A DNA stretch of 64,000 nucleotides from an uncultured Clostridium sp. (GTDB lineage: Bacteria; Bacillota; Clostridia; Lachnospirales; Lachnospiraceae), in assembly GCA_900549235.1 (NCBI GenBank), contig URNT01000006.1:39167-103166 (forward strand), written 5' to 3'. The notes under the pieces were generated by a model. It was given only the letters and a program-made list of their open reading frames with translations. It made no database searches and had not been told where the DNA came from. The translations under genes were made by a program, and so were the position numbers. Shown here in pieces: positions 1 through 8,171 of the stretch (position 1 is the stretch's first letter; each line of letters opens with the position of its first letter).

Positions 1-123
1 ACCGTCAGCGCCTTGTCTGTCTATACCGACCAGGAGCTTTCAGAACTGGACCAGTCTATCCGGAGCCTTGTACAGCTTCTGCCCAGATTCTGCCCAGAAC
101 CGGAACCTGAAAATGATATATAA
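1..123 (+). CDS. C-terminal end of a regulator, MarR-like (partial)
   Basis: The window opens inside a plus-strand reading frame that ends with TAA at 121-123; 40 residues are visible. The visible part (TVSALSVYTDQELSELDQSI then a hydrophobic helix and an acidic tail) has the pattern of the last helix of MarR-family regulators, where the dimerisation region ends with a leucine-rich segment such as LSxEELxxLxxLL. The DNA-binding domain lies outside the window, so the family call is an inference from this tail only. A strong hairpin follows directly. Confidence 0.4.
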   Translation, partial: TVSALSVYTDQELSELDQSIRSLVQLLPRFCPEPEPENDI

Positions 124-126
124 GTA

Positions 127-170
127 AAAAGGGACAGGATCCTCTCTCTAGAAGAATCCTGTCCCCTTTT
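127..170. terminator. Bidirectional terminator
   Basis: A perfect 10-bp inverted repeat, GGGACAGGAT (131-140) and ATCCTGTCCC (156-165), is flanked by AAAA on the left and TTTT on the right. It can therefore end transcription on both strands, and it sits between a plus-strand gene end and a convergent minus-strand gene end. Confidence 0.85.
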
Positions 171-185
171 ACTGCCTTATGTAAC

Positions 186-938
186 TCAAAGCCCTCTTGA
201 ACGAATGTCGATCAGAAAATCCCTTTTCAAATCAGGGTTATCCCGTTTATCCTGTCCTGATCCATCACTGAACAGGTCAGGAAAAGCCCTTAAAAGCCTT
301 CGCTCCTGAGTTTTAATCCGATCCAGATGCAGCGGAAACCAGAACATCAGCTTATCCAGATCTCTGGTAGAAACAGCGCTGACCATAGCCTCATGCTCCT
401 CAATCGCCGCTGCCATAATCCCCTTATCCAGCCTCAGAGACAAAAGCCTCAAACGGTTATAATTGCCGCACTCTTTTTCCACTACACTGCAGCAATACTC
501 CCTGCCTGCCTCTTTATAAAATACACGGTGAAATTGCTCATCTGCTGAAAAATATCCCCGTATATCCCCTTCCTTAAAACACTCCTTCTGGATCCGGATG
601 GATTCCTCCAACTGAAGGATCACTGTAGGCGAAAACACCGCAATAAAATCCCTCATAACCTGCTCTTCAATGGACTTGCGTATAAAACGTTCATTATCAA
701 TACGCTCTAAATCCAACGTAGAAATCATAGTCCCTCTTTGGGGCAAAAAGGTAATCAGTCCCTCCTGGGCAAGACGGATCAAGGCCTCCCGTCCGGGAGA
801 CCTGCCTACATTATAGCTTTCGCAAAGATCCTTTATACTGAAAAATGTTCCCGGCTTCAGCCGGAGGCTTACAATATCATCCCGCAACACTGCATATACA
901 TCATATCCGTCGCCTTTTTTTTCTGGTTCAGCGTTCAT
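186..938 (-). CDS. GntR-family transcriptional regulator (FadR/FCD subfamily)
   Basis: This 250-residue protein has an N-terminal winged helix (about residues 10-75, with the recognition-helix stretch NVGRSPGREALIRLAQEGLI) followed by an all-helical FCD-type domain (about 85-220). FCD domains bind small carboxylate effectors, often through a metal held by Asp and His residues; candidates here include the DEQFHRVFY segment. It is the last gene of a tightly overlapping operon with a permease and a HyuA-like enzyme (the start overlaps the preceding gene by 11 bp), so it probably controls that operon and senses its substrate. Twin palindromes in the operon promoter at 5019-5044 are the natural candidate operator. 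Family call firm, effector unknown. Confidence 0.85.
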   Translation of the reverse strand: MNAEPEKKGDGYDVYAVLRDDIVSLRLKPGTFFSIKDLCESYNVGRSPGREALIRLAQEGLITFLPQRGTMISTLDLERIDNERFIRKSIEEQVMRDFIAVFSPTVILQLEESIRIQKECFKEGDIRGYFSADEQFHRVFYKEAGREYCCSVVEKECGNYNRLRLLSLRLDKGIMAAAIEEHEAMVSAVSTRDLDKLMFWFPLHLDRIKTQERRLLRAFPDLFSDGSGQDKRDNPDLKRDFLIDIRSRGL

Positions 939-1572
939 GGCTCACTTCCATATCATGTTTTGTTGCAGCAAGAAGATAATTGGTATAAAGCAGAGGCGAA
1001 AAGGACGCCTCTGCCATCAGCTTTGAAAAATGGATCGCTCCGATCTCGCTGGCTGTCTCTACTCTCCTGTCCACAGGTATGATTCCCAGAAACCTTGTCC
1101 TGATTTTCACCTGCCTTGTACAGATGCCGGGAGTCTGTTCCTCAATTCCGTGGAACAACTCATGAAACAGGACAATCTCCCTAAACTTCTTAAGCGGTTC
1201 CTCCGGGCACTCTGTCATCCCTCTCATATACCCTTCTGCCAGGGACATCACTCGCCGGTTCAAGCGGACGGTCCGGCTGTCCGGTTCCAGCAATCCCATA
1301 TACATAAAGGAGGGCATCAGCTCCGGCGCCTCCTCTATGATGTGAAATCCAAGCTTTTTTATATAATCCTCAGCCCTCATAGAGCCAAACTGCTTTATTA
1401 TACGCTGCCTCTGCAACTGCGCTTCCTGCATACACCGCTTTATTATAGTTGATTTTTCTATAGATTTCAACGGTTTCGCCGCAGAATCTTCCTCCAACAG
1501 CTTCATATAGCAGATTTCATCCCAGGATGCTTCGGAGCACTCCCCTCCCTTTATATCATCAGCGCAGTGCAT
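928..1572 (-). CDS. Small protein with HExxH zinc-metalloprotease motif
   Basis: 214 residues. The central segment REIVLFHELFHGIEEQ contains HELFH, an HExxH zinc site on a hydrophobic helix as in gluzincin and ImmA/IrrE-like metallopeptidases. There is no signal peptide or membrane helix, so it is probably cytoplasmic. The N-terminal 60 residues are charged and the C-terminal part (VETASEIGAIHFSKLMAEAS) is helical; the Glu/His residues after the motif could supply the third zinc ligand. The gene overlaps the upstream hyuA-like gene by 14 bp and the downstream GntR gene by 11 bp, so all are translated from one message. The ATG at 1572 is the earliest start; an internal Met (MKLLEED) is possible but lacks a clear ribosome site. 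I do not recognise a specific family. Confidence 0.6.
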   Translation of the reverse strand: MHCADDIKGGECSEASWDEICYMKLLEEDSAAKPLKSIEKSTIIKRCMQEAQLQRQRIIKQFGSMRAEDYIKKLGFHIIEEAPELMPSFMYMGLLEPDSRTVRLNRRVMSLAEGYMRGMTECPEEPLKKFREIVLFHELFHGIEEQTPGICTRQVKIRTRFLGIIPVDRRVETASEIGAIHFSKLMAEASFSPLLYTNYLLAATKHDMEVSHER

Positions 1573-3688
1573 TCTTAGCCAGTACCAGAATAAGCCCTTC
1601 CTCCGGTGCCCGGTCAGCCAGTTCTGCCTCGATCAGGCCAGCTACCTGGCTGTATTCGGGGATTCCTGAATAGTCGATTACTCTCGGCCCTGCAATCACA
1701 TACACATCCGGGTTGATCCTGACCTCTGATGAAAAATCAGAAGCTTTATCCCAGATCTGCTTTAAGTCAGCAGTTGCTTGCCTCATAACTGTCCTCATGC
1801 AAAGACCATTGGAACGCTGGATTTTAACAAAGCCTTTCTTATCAATAACCCGAATCTGTTTTTTATTTCCCTTTGCGCAGGTCACCACAAAGACCTGTCC
1901 GTTAGAAGCCTCCAGCACCGCCTCGGACTCTGAAACCCCCATTGACTGCGCACCAATCTCAAGAGCTTCCTTTTCATCACAGTTTTTCATCAGATCCGTT
2001 GTTTTTACCTCTGTAGATCCCATGGCAATGGCAGTTACCTTCTGTGCCTGTTCGTCGATCTCTACATAAACCTCGATACTGTCCTCAACCGCGCCGGAAT
2101 TCATTGCCATTTCCTTGGCTTCCTTTTTCAACTGGGCAATATCCTGGGCAGTAGGATTGGGAAGGGTCCGCTCCACCATTTCCCGAACCATGGCCAGGGC
2201 AACACCAATGGAAGAAATAACCTCTGCGTGCTCCGGAATCTGGAATTTAAAGCCCATATCATTTGCCGTGAAGGTTAATAAAGTTCCTGCTCCGCCGCCT
2301 GCTCCAACCAGTACGATCTGATCCCGTTCAATTTTATATTTTAAAATCAGATCTTCGATAACCGGCTTGATCTTATCTGCGGACTTCTGAAGAATGGCTC
2401 TTGCCGTGTCCTCAACAGACATTCCTACTTCCTTTGCAAGAAGCTCCATTGCAATTCTGGCTGACTCCGCATTTCCACAGGCATAATCTCCTGGCTTCAG
2501 AATCCCCAGTACATTGGCTGCACAGGTATTTGTAATGGTAACTGACTCTCCATTATTTAAACGGATCGCCACATAATCTGCGGGATCATTTTCCCTCGGC
2601 TGCATATAATACAGCTTTGCCCCTTCAAACAGAGCTGTGTCTGTAAAGCAGGCGTAGCCCATATTTGCAATGTGGGCAGAACGGGGACCTACATCTGTAA
2701 TCCCGTTTTTTCCGGCACGTACCATAGAGCCTCCGGCCACTCCCAGGACACGCACATCCAGGGAATTTACATACGTTCTATGGCCTCCGATAATCGCATA
2801 ATCAACAGCCGGACGTCCGTTTTTAATCACCCCGATGTTGGTAGAGGTTCCACCTACTTCAAAGTAAATGCCATTGGAAGCCCTGAGGTACATCAAAGCT
2901 CCAATTACAGAAGCAGCAGGGCCGCTGAGCATGGTAAGGACGGGACGCTTCTTCATCTCGTTTACTTCCATAACTCCTCCGTCTCCCCTCATGATCATCA
3001 GGGGTACCTTTACACCGGTTGACCGCACAGAGGACTCAGTGCTGTTGGCTGTCTCCATCATTTTGGGAAGGATGCTGGCATTCAGGGCCGCCGTCCTTGT
3101 ACGGGTAGCAAGCCCGTAAAGCTTTGTAATATCAGAGGCCATGGAACTTGGAAGCCCCATCTGCTCCGCAATATCCGCTACCATCTTTTCCTCTGATATG
3201 TTATCCACGCCAAAGGCCTTTGAGGAAACGATCACACGATCTCCCTTATCATAAAGGCTCTGGATCACTTCCCTGACAGAAGACTCATTCATCTCCTTTG
3301 ACTTCATAAATGTTGAATCAATGTGGATGAATTTACCGGTTCCCAGATCGATGTCAGGAATTCTGGTCTGCCGCTTTGCCAAAAAGCCTTCCAGACCACC
3401 CTTTCCTATACCGATCACTCCTACATCCGCCACATCACCTTCCAAAAGGGCATTCGTTGCCTGAGTGGTGCTGTGGGCAATAAAAATTACCTCATCCGGG
3501 CTGATCTTGCTCTCCTCCAGACATTTCCGGAAGGAATCCACCACTCCCTTTGCCACCCCTTCTTCTGCAAAATGAGTGGTCATAACAGAGCCTTTTCCTA
3601 CGATCTCATTGGTCGCATTGTCAATCGCTACTGCCTTTGTATGGGTTCCTCCTACATCGATTCCAATACGGATTGCTCTTTTTTCCAT
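1559..3688 (-). CDS. Hydantoinase/oxoprolinase family protein, HyuA-type
   Basis: 709 residues of the hydantoinase A/oxoprolinase fold, an ASKHA-type ATPase. The N-terminal phosphate-binding motif GIDVGGTHTKAVAID (about residues 8-22) and the second nucleotide-site motifs FEVGGTSTNIG and GAGGGAGTLL are visible. Family members hydrolyse ATP to open cyclic imides and lactams (hydantoins, 5-oxoproline) or carboxylate ketones, usually as HyuA with a separate HyuB. No HyuB partner is present here. The start is supported by AAAGGAG upstream of the ATG. It follows the permease gene by 22 bp, which suggests that the permease imports its substrate. Substrate identity cannot be read from the sequence. 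Confidence 0.8.
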   Translation of the reverse strand: MEKRAIRIGIDVGGTHTKAVAIDNATNEIVGKGSVMTTHFAEEGVAKGVVDSFRKCLEESKISPDEVIFIAHSTTQATNALLEGDVADVGVIGIGKGGLEGFLAKRQTRIPDIDLGTGKFIHIDSTFMKSKEMNESSVREVIQSLYDKGDRVIVSSKAFGVDNISEEKMVADIAEQMGLPSSMASDITKLYGLATRTRTAALNASILPKMMETANSTESSVRSTGVKVPLMIMRGDGGVMEVNEMKKRPVLTMLSGPAASVIGALMYLRASNGIYFEVGGTSTNIGVIKNGRPAVDYAIIGGHRTYVNSLDVRVLGVAGGSMVRAGKNGITDVGPRSAHIANMGYACFTDTALFEGAKLYYMQPRENDPADYVAIRLNNGESVTITNTCAANVLGILKPGDYACGNAESARIAMELLAKEVGMSVEDTARAILQKSADKIKPVIEDLILKYKIERDQIVLVGAGGGAGTLLTFTANDMGFKFQIPEHAEVISSIGVALAMVREMVERTLPNPTAQDIAQLKKEAKEMAMNSGAVEDSIEVYVEIDEQAQKVTAIAMGSTEVKTTDLMKNCDEKEALEIGAQSMGVSESEAVLEASNGQVFVVTCAKGNKKQIRVIDKKGFVKIQRSNGLCMRTVMRQATADLKQIWDKASDFSSEVRINPDVYVIAGPRVIDYSGIPEYSQVAGLIEAELADRAPEEGLILVLAKNALR

Positions 3689-3710
3689 AGACTCTCCTTT
3701 CTTACCGCCC

Positions 3711-4988
3711 TTACAAAATGCTGTAGGTCAGATAACCAACAATCTGGATTGCTATAAATGCCACCCAGCCCCATGGGAGGTTGGTTTTAATATAGGTTTT
3801 CGGCTCCAGCTTCGCATAGCTTAAAGCCCACATGGTCCAGGACTGTGTTGGGCAGGCTGATGCCACAATTGCCACTGGCGGAACTAAGAACAGCATAAAT
3901 AAGTAGCTCTCTGTAAACACTCCCATTGCCTGAAGAATAGATGCCAGAGCAATTCCTGAACCCCAGATCATCAACGGGCCTCTGAACAGAGCCAGAGGAG
4001 CAAGTATACAGAATACCGCCAGCAGTACAACCGGAGACCGAGGGATAAAACCGCCCAGCAGATTCTGAAGGATTGGCGCTACCTCTTTGGCTGCAGCCTG
4101 GAAAATATTTACTCCGTAAAGCATTCCGATCAAAAGTCCTGAATCCGCAACTCCGTCATAAAGTGTTTTCTGGATCTTTTCAACTGCCTTTTGATAGCTT
4201 GTCATATTTCTGGTAAATAAAAGCCCTAATACAATTCCAAGCAGGAAGGCCGGCACAGGCTGCCATCCAAAGAAGGAAACCATAATAATCGGTACAAACG
4301 GAACCACCATGCAATAGAAAGGCAGCTCCTTTGCTTCAACATCCACAGAGGCCGCAAAGGCTCTTGAACGTTTCTGTCTTGCATAGTTAAATACAATAAA
4401 TACGACCATGACAGCAATGCTGATCACTGTTGCGATCACAGCAAAACGGATATATCTGTCATCATACTGAATGTCGGGAAATACCGCAAAAAACTGGCTT
4501 ACATATGCAATATTTAAATACATACCGGATGCAACTGCCAGCATATAAGCGCCAACCGCCGTTTTTTTGTCGATACCCAGTGAAAACATAATAGGAAGAA
4601 CGATCATGCCAATGGCCATAACAGATCCTACGCCAAAGGCACTGCAGAAGATTAAAGCGCATACAAGATTAAGAAGAAGAGCGGTAAGCAAAGGCTTATC
4701 TCCTGCCAGCTCTACCGTTTTCTTAATAATGTAACCCGCAATCCCCGTATCCACCAGCACTCTTCCGAACCAGGCGCCAAATACAATGATGGCAATGGTT
4801 TTACCATAGCTTTCAACTGACTGCTCGAATACTACATTCACTACGGTTTCAATGGGAACCAGACCAATGATACACCACAATACGGCTGTCACAATAAAGC
4901 CAATCAGCAGATTCCCCCCTCTGAAGCAATATACGATCAATCCCACAAAGGTGATCAACAGTAATATGCCCGCAATGATGTCTGTCAT
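3711..4988 (-). CDS. Polytopic permease of the ion-transporter (GntP/CitMHS-like) type
   Basis: 425 residues with about ten to twelve hydrophobic segments spread over the whole length, starting with MTDIIAGILLLITFVGLIVY. The arrangement of long hydrophobic stretches interrupted by small polar loops (FGAWFGRVLVDTGIAGYIIKK) resembles secondary carboxylate transporters of the ion-transporter superfamily. It is the first gene of the hyu operon, with a good ribosome site (AAGGAGG) and its own promoter at 5023-5051. Likely role: proton- or sodium-coupled uptake of a cyclic amide or carboxylate for the HyuA-like enzyme. Specific family assignment is tentative. Confidence 0.65.
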   Translation of the reverse strand: MTDIIAGILLLITFVGLIVYCFRGGNLLIGFIVTAVLWCIIGLVPIETVVNVVFEQSVESYGKTIAIIVFGAWFGRVLVDTGIAGYIIKKTVELAGDKPLLTALLLNLVCALIFCSAFGVGSVMAIGMIVLPIMFSLGIDKKTAVGAYMLAVASGMYLNIAYVSQFFAVFPDIQYDDRYIRFAVIATVISIAVMVVFIVFNYARQKRSRAFAASVDVEAKELPFYCMVVPFVPIIMVSFFGWQPVPAFLLGIVLGLLFTRNMTSYQKAVEKIQKTLYDGVADSGLLIGMLYGVNIFQAAAKEVAPILQNLLGGFIPRSPVVLLAVFCILAPLALFRGPLMIWGSGIALASILQAMGVFTESYLFMLFLVPPVAIVASACPTQSWTMWALSYAKLEPKTYIKTNLPWGWVAFIAIQIVGYLTYSIL

Positions 4989-5018
4989 AAGAAATACCTC
5001 CTTAGTATTGTTTGATGC

Positions 5019-5051
5019 TAATATATTACAACTAATATATTAGTTTGTCTA
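5019..5051 (-). promoter_or_regulatory. hyu operon promoter with twin palindromic operator
   Basis: Read on the minus strand, a -35 TAGACA (5046-5051) and a -10 TAATAT (5023-5028) are separated by exactly 17 bp. The decamer TAATATATTA occurs twice (5019-5028 and 5033-5042), each copy self-complementary, and the upstream copy extends to the 14-bp perfect palindrome ACTAATATATTAGT (5031-5044). One palindrome covers the -10 box and the other fills the spacer, a classic repressor geometry. The operon's own GntR protein is the obvious candidate. Confidence 0.7.
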
Positions 5052-5186
5052 TAGGGAATATTGCGGTTTTTTTATTTATTTTTTATGCATTTTTAACAAT
5101 TGTATAGGGGTTTTTTAGAAACAATCGAACCTATTTTAAAATTTTATTTCTCCTGGATCTCTATATTTTTTCAATCTGATATATCA

Positions 5187-5216
5187 TTGATAGTTCAAAT
5201 GCATCCCATATATAAT
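5187..5216 (+). promoter_or_regulatory. Promoter for the small cysteine protein
   Basis: TTGATA (5187-5192), an 18-bp spacer and TATAAT (5211-5216). Transcription would start near 5223, giving a leader of about 85 bases. The rest of 5052-5307 is AT-rich with no gene. Confidence 0.7.
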
Positions 5217-5307
5217 AGTTACAGAGATTTATGCTGTATTTGGAAATTTTTCTGGGTTACGCAACCTGCCGCAAGACAGGAAATCATAAGAAAGAAGGGT
5301 ATTTACC

Positions 5308-5559
5308 ATGACCAAAGAAACCAGAGACTACACAATCGAAAAATCAAAAGAACTCATCGCTTCCCCTACCTGCAGCGCCGAGGCAAAGTCCGCTGCCCAG
5401 GCCTGGATCGAGGCTGCCGGTACGAACCGGGAGGAGGCTGCGAAGGGTATTGCGGCCCACGCCATGGAGATCAAGGAAAAGGGTGCTCTGTACTGCGACT
5501 GCCCGGCATGCGCCGCAGTGGAGGCCATCCTTAAGAAAAAAGAGCTTTTATTAGACTGA
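5308..5559 (+). CDS. Small conserved cysteine-motif protein (family often labelled Hsp90, in error)
   Basis: 83 residues. The C-terminal half (KGIAAHAMEIKEKGALYC then DCPACAAVEAIL) and the N-terminal SPTCSAEAKSAAQAW match, from memory, a small clostridial family that databases often call heat-shock protein Hsp90, although it has no relation to that ATPase. The cysteine cluster YCDCPAC could bind metal or be redox-active. The protein seems shorter than relatives that carry an additional acidic helix between the two halves. It has its own promoter and a terminator, so it is monocistronic. Function unknown. Confidence 0.7.
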   Translation: MTKETRDYTIEKSKELIASPTCSAEAKSAAQAWIEAAGTNREEAAKGIAAHAMEIKEKGALYCDCPACAAVEAILKKKELLLD

Positions 5560-5566
5560 TCGGAGT

Positions 5567-5618
5567 AAAAAACAGGCAGTGCCCATGGTTTGCGCCATGT
5601 GCAGACTGCCTGTTTTTA
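5567..5618. terminator. Bidirectional terminator
   Basis: AAAACAGGCAGT at 5569-5580 pairs with ACTGCCTGTTTT at 5605-5616, flanked by A-run and T-run. It separates the plus-strand small gene from the convergent amino-acid transporter operon. Confidence 0.85.
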
Positions 5619-5626
5619 TCGCACCT

Positions 5627-6376
5627 TTACAGTACCTTGCTTAAGAAGGCTTTCAGACGCTCATTTTTAGGATTGGTGAAAAATTCCTCTGGAGCGGCTT
5701 CCTCTACAAAGTTTCCGCCGTCCATAAACATCACTCTGGTGGCAACCTCTCTTGCAAAGCCCATCTCATGGGTCACTACCACCATGGTCATCTTTTCCTC
5801 TGCCAGGTCCCGCATTACATTCAGAACCTCGCCTACCATCTCCGGATCCAGAGCTGAGGTTGGCTCATCAAAAAGCATCACATCCGGCTTCATGCACAGA
5901 GCCCTGACAATGGCGATACGCTGCTTCTGGCCGCCGGAAAGCTGGCTCGGATAGGCGTGGGCACGATCTGCCAGCCCCACCCGCTCAAGAAGGGCCATGG
6001 CCTCTGCTTCCGCCTCAGCCTGGCTCCTGCCCTGAAGCTTCACCGGCGCGATGGTCAGGTTTTTCATAATATCCATATGAGGGAACAGGTTAAACTGCTG
6101 AAACACCATCCCCATCTTCTGTCGGTGCTTGTCAATATTGGTCCTTCTGTCTGTAATGTCCGTTCCTTCAAAAAAGATATGTCCCTCTGTAGGCTCCTCC
6201 AGACGGTTTAAGCACCGTAAAAAGGTACTCTTTCCGGAACCAGATGGCCCTACTACAAATACCACATCTCCCTGATGAATATCTACATTCACGCCCTTTA
6301 ATACATGGATGTCTCCAAAGCTCTTTCCAAGGTTCTTCACCTGGATCAGCGCGTCTCCCATTTTATTAGCGCTCAT
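5627..6376 (-). CDS. Polar amino-acid ABC transporter, ATP-binding protein (GlnQ/HisP type)
   Basis: 249 residues with the complete set of ABC ATPase motifs: Walker A GPSGSGKST, Q-loop QQFNLFPHMD, signature LSGGQKQR, Walker B VMLFDEPTSALD and the switch histidine in VVVTHEMGFA. The THEMGFAREVA stretch is typical of the polar amino-acid subfamily. It overlaps the permease gene by 11 bp and is the last gene of the binding protein-permease-ATPase operon. It couples ATP hydrolysis to amino-acid import at the inner face of the membrane. Confidence 0.93.
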   Translation of the reverse strand: MSANKMGDALIQVKNLGKSFGDIHVLKGVNVDIHQGDVVFVVGPSGSGKSTFLRCLNRLEEPTEGHIFFEGTDITDRRTNIDKHRQKMGMVFQQFNLFPHMDIMKNLTIAPVKLQGRSQAEAEAEAMALLERVGLADRAHAYPSQLSGGQKQRIAIVRALCMKPDVMLFDEPTSALDPEMVGEVLNVMRDLAEEKMTMVVVTHEMGFAREVATRVMFMDGGNFVEEAAPEEFFTNPKNERLKAFLSKVL

Positions 6377-7058
6377 TCTGACGCAGCCTCCTCTCCAGTA
6401 TCTGAATTAATTTTGTAAAGATCATGACAATGATCAGATAGATCAGCGCAACCGCGATCAGAGGCATAAAAGCGCTGTAGGTACGGCTCCTGATCACATC
6501 GCCGCCCTTTGTAAGATCCTGAAGGCCGATGTAGCCGCAGACAGAGGTCTCTTTCAACAGAGAAATGAACTCGTTGCACAAGGTAGGAAGTACCGTCTTA
6601 AAGGCCTGTGGCATAATGATATACCACATGGTCTGGGCATAGTTAAAGCCCAGGCTCCGCCCTGCCTCCATCTGACCGGGATCGATAGACATAATGCCGC
6701 TTCGGAAGATCTCAGCCACATAGGCGCCGGAGTTGATGCCGAAGGCCAGTGTCGCCACAAAAGTCTTGTCGATCCGGGAGCTTCCGAATACAACGAAATA
6801 AATAATCATCAGCTGCACAACAACCGGCGTTCCCCGAAATACGGTCAGGTATATCTTACAGATGGCATTTAAAATGGTGAGCTTTCCGGTCTTGTCATGG
6901 GTGGAACGGATCATGCCCACGATAAATCCCAGGGCAATACCCATCAGGCAGGCAAAAAATGTGATCGTCAATGTCATCTTCAAACCTTCGGTCAGATAAC
7001 GCCACCGATCATCTGCCACAAAGTTCAAATAAAATGCATCTGTAAAATTTTTCCACAT
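6366..7058 (-). CDS. Polar amino-acid ABC transporter, permease (HisM/GlnP type)
   Basis: 230 residues from the preferred ATG at 7058; AGAGG lies 8 bases before it, whereas it abuts the ATG at 7067. About five transmembrane segments; the conserved cytoplasmic loop near residues 145-165 (GQMEAGRSLGFNYAQTMWYI) is the EAA-type motif contacting the ATPase. Single permease type, so it probably forms a homodimer. It sits between the binding protein gene, 139 bp upstream, and the ATPase gene, which it overlaps. Confidence 0.9.
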   Translation of the reverse strand: MWKNFTDAFYLNFVADDRWRYLTEGLKMTLTITFFACLMGIALGFIVGMIRSTHDKTGKLTILNAICKIYLTVFRGTPVVVQLMIIYFVVFGSSRIDKTFVATLAFGINSGAYVAEIFRSGIMSIDPGQMEAGRSLGFNYAQTMWYIIMPQAFKTVLPTLCNEFISLLKETSVCGYIGLQDLTKGGDVIRSRTYSAFMPLIAVALIYLIIVMIFTKLIQILERRLRQNER

Positions 7059-7120
7059 GCGATTCATCCTCTGTTCTTTCTTTTTCTTTGTTGATACGAT
7101 TTGAATACTTGATTAAACAG

Positions 7121-7184
7121 CAAAAGCTGTCCCTGCTGCAAAAACAGGCAGGTCATTCCCATTGGTGCAGGCAAGGGCAGCTTA
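7121..7184 (-). terminator. Possible attenuating hairpin between binding protein and permease genes
   Basis: CAAAAGCTGTCCCTGC (7121-7136) and GCAGGCAAGGGCAGCTT (7167-7183) are partially complementary and could form an imperfect stem in the message after the binding-protein gene. Such a structure would explain the usual excess of binding protein over membrane components. No clear T-run follows, so this could be an mRNA-stabilising hairpin rather than a terminator. Confidence 0.4.
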
Positions 7185-7197
7185 AGGTTCCGTGTGC

Positions 7198-8034
7198 TTA
7201 TTCAGCCTTGATGTACTTTGCTACGATCTCGTCCAGAGTTCCGTCAGCCTTCAGAGTCTCAAGAGCAGCGTTGATCTTGTCTAACAGCTCTGTGTTGCCC
7301 TTCTTAACTGCAATGGCATACTCTTCCTCTGTAAAAGCCTCGTCTAACATCTTGATCCCCTCTGTCTGGGAAACGAAGGTTTTAGCCGGCTCGCCGTCGA
7401 TCACAACTGCATCGATCTTGCCCTGGGTAAGAGCCTGAACTGCCTCAAAACCCTTGTTGTAGCGCTCAACCTGTGTACCCTCACTCTCTAAGTCAGATGC
7501 GTACAGATCACCAGTTGTACCTAACTGCACACCTATGATCACACCCTTTAAATCATCTGGACCTGCAATATCGCTGTCCTCCTTCACGATGATCATCTGG
7601 GATGCCTTTGCATATGTATCAGAGAAATCCACAGACATCTTACGGTCCTCAGTTACAGTCATACCTGCCAGGCCCATATCAGCCTTGCCGGAGGTAATCT
7701 CAGGGATGATTGAATCAAAAGCAACATCCTCAATCTCTAATTCCATGCCTAACTGCTCGGCAATGGCTGCCGCAATCTCTGCGTCGATACCTACGATGGC
7801 GTCTCCCTCATGGTACTCATAAGGCGGGAACTCTGCGTTAGTAGCCATAACCAGTACGCCGCCGGCTGCCTCTGTCTCAGCTGCCGCCTCTGTATCTGCT
7901 GCTTCTGCGCTTTCTGTACCGGCTGCTGCCTCTGTTGTATCTGCTGCTGTTGTCTCTGAAGTGGTTCCGCCGCAGGCGGTCATAGCTGCTGCCATCAGTG
8001 CTGCCATTGTCAGTGCTAATACTTTCTTTTTCAT
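7198..8034 (-). CDS. Polar amino-acid ABC transporter, substrate-binding lipoprotein
   Basis: The start at 8034 (MKKKVLALTM) is chosen because AGAGGAGAG lies just before it; a further upstream ATG at 8061 would lengthen the N-terminus by nine residues. A lipoprotein signal peptide ends at AAMTAC (lipid Cys near residue 21), followed by an Ala/Glu/Thr linker of about 40 residues and a type II periplasmic-binding fold of about 220 residues beginning VLVMATNAEFPPYEY. The motifs GIDAEIAAAIAEQLG, GLAGMTVTEDR and GVQLGTTGD are those of HisJ/ArtJ/GlnH-type receptors. An ARG-box-like palindrome upstream hints at arginine or ornithine as substrate. Confidence 0.9.
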   Translation of the reverse strand: MKKKVLALTMAALMAAAMTACGGTTSETTAADTTEAAAGTESAEAADTEAAAETEAAGGVLVMATNAEFPPYEYHEGDAIVGIDAEIAAAIAEQLGMELEIEDVAFDSIIPEITSGKADMGLAGMTVTEDRKMSVDFSDTYAKASQMIIVKEDSDIAGPDDLKGVIIGVQLGTTGDLYASDLESEGTQVERYNKGFEAVQALTQGKIDAVVIDGEPAKTFVSQTEGIKMLDEAFTEEEYAIAVKKGNTELLDKINAALETLKADGTLDEIVAKYIKAE

Positions 8035-8053
8035 AACGTCTCTCCTCTTTTCT

Positions 8054-8073
8054 TTATGCATAAAAATGCATAA
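8054..8073. promoter_or_regulatory. ARG-box-like palindromic operator
   Basis: TTATGCATAAAAATGCATAA is a perfect 20-bp inverted repeat (8-bp arms, AAAA centre) between the -10 box and the start codon of the binding-protein gene. It resembles ArgR/AhrC ARG boxes (TGNAT arms around an A/T centre). A further ATGCAT half-site lies at 8104-8109 next to the -10 box. The assignment to ArgR is by similarity to the general consensus only. Confidence 0.5.
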
Positions 8074-8097
8074 CTATAAAAATCATTAACGTTTTAT

Positions 8098-8125
8098 ATT
8101 ATAATGCATTTTTTGCTTTTATCAA
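8098..8125 (-). promoter_or_regulatory. Promoter of the amino-acid transporter operon
   Basis: On the minus strand TTGATA (8120-8125), a 16-bp spacer and TATAAT (8098-8103). Start of transcription would be near 8091, so the palindrome at 8054-8073 lies in the early transcribed region. Confidence 0.75.
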
Positions 8126-8171
8126 GAGGAAATTGCACGAAAATCTTCATTTTTCAAATTCTTTCCTGTCC

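Noticed and set aside
7068..7197. Small plus-strand frame in the transporter intergenic gap
   Set aside because: Overlaps the binding-protein gene on the opposite strand and has no start signals.
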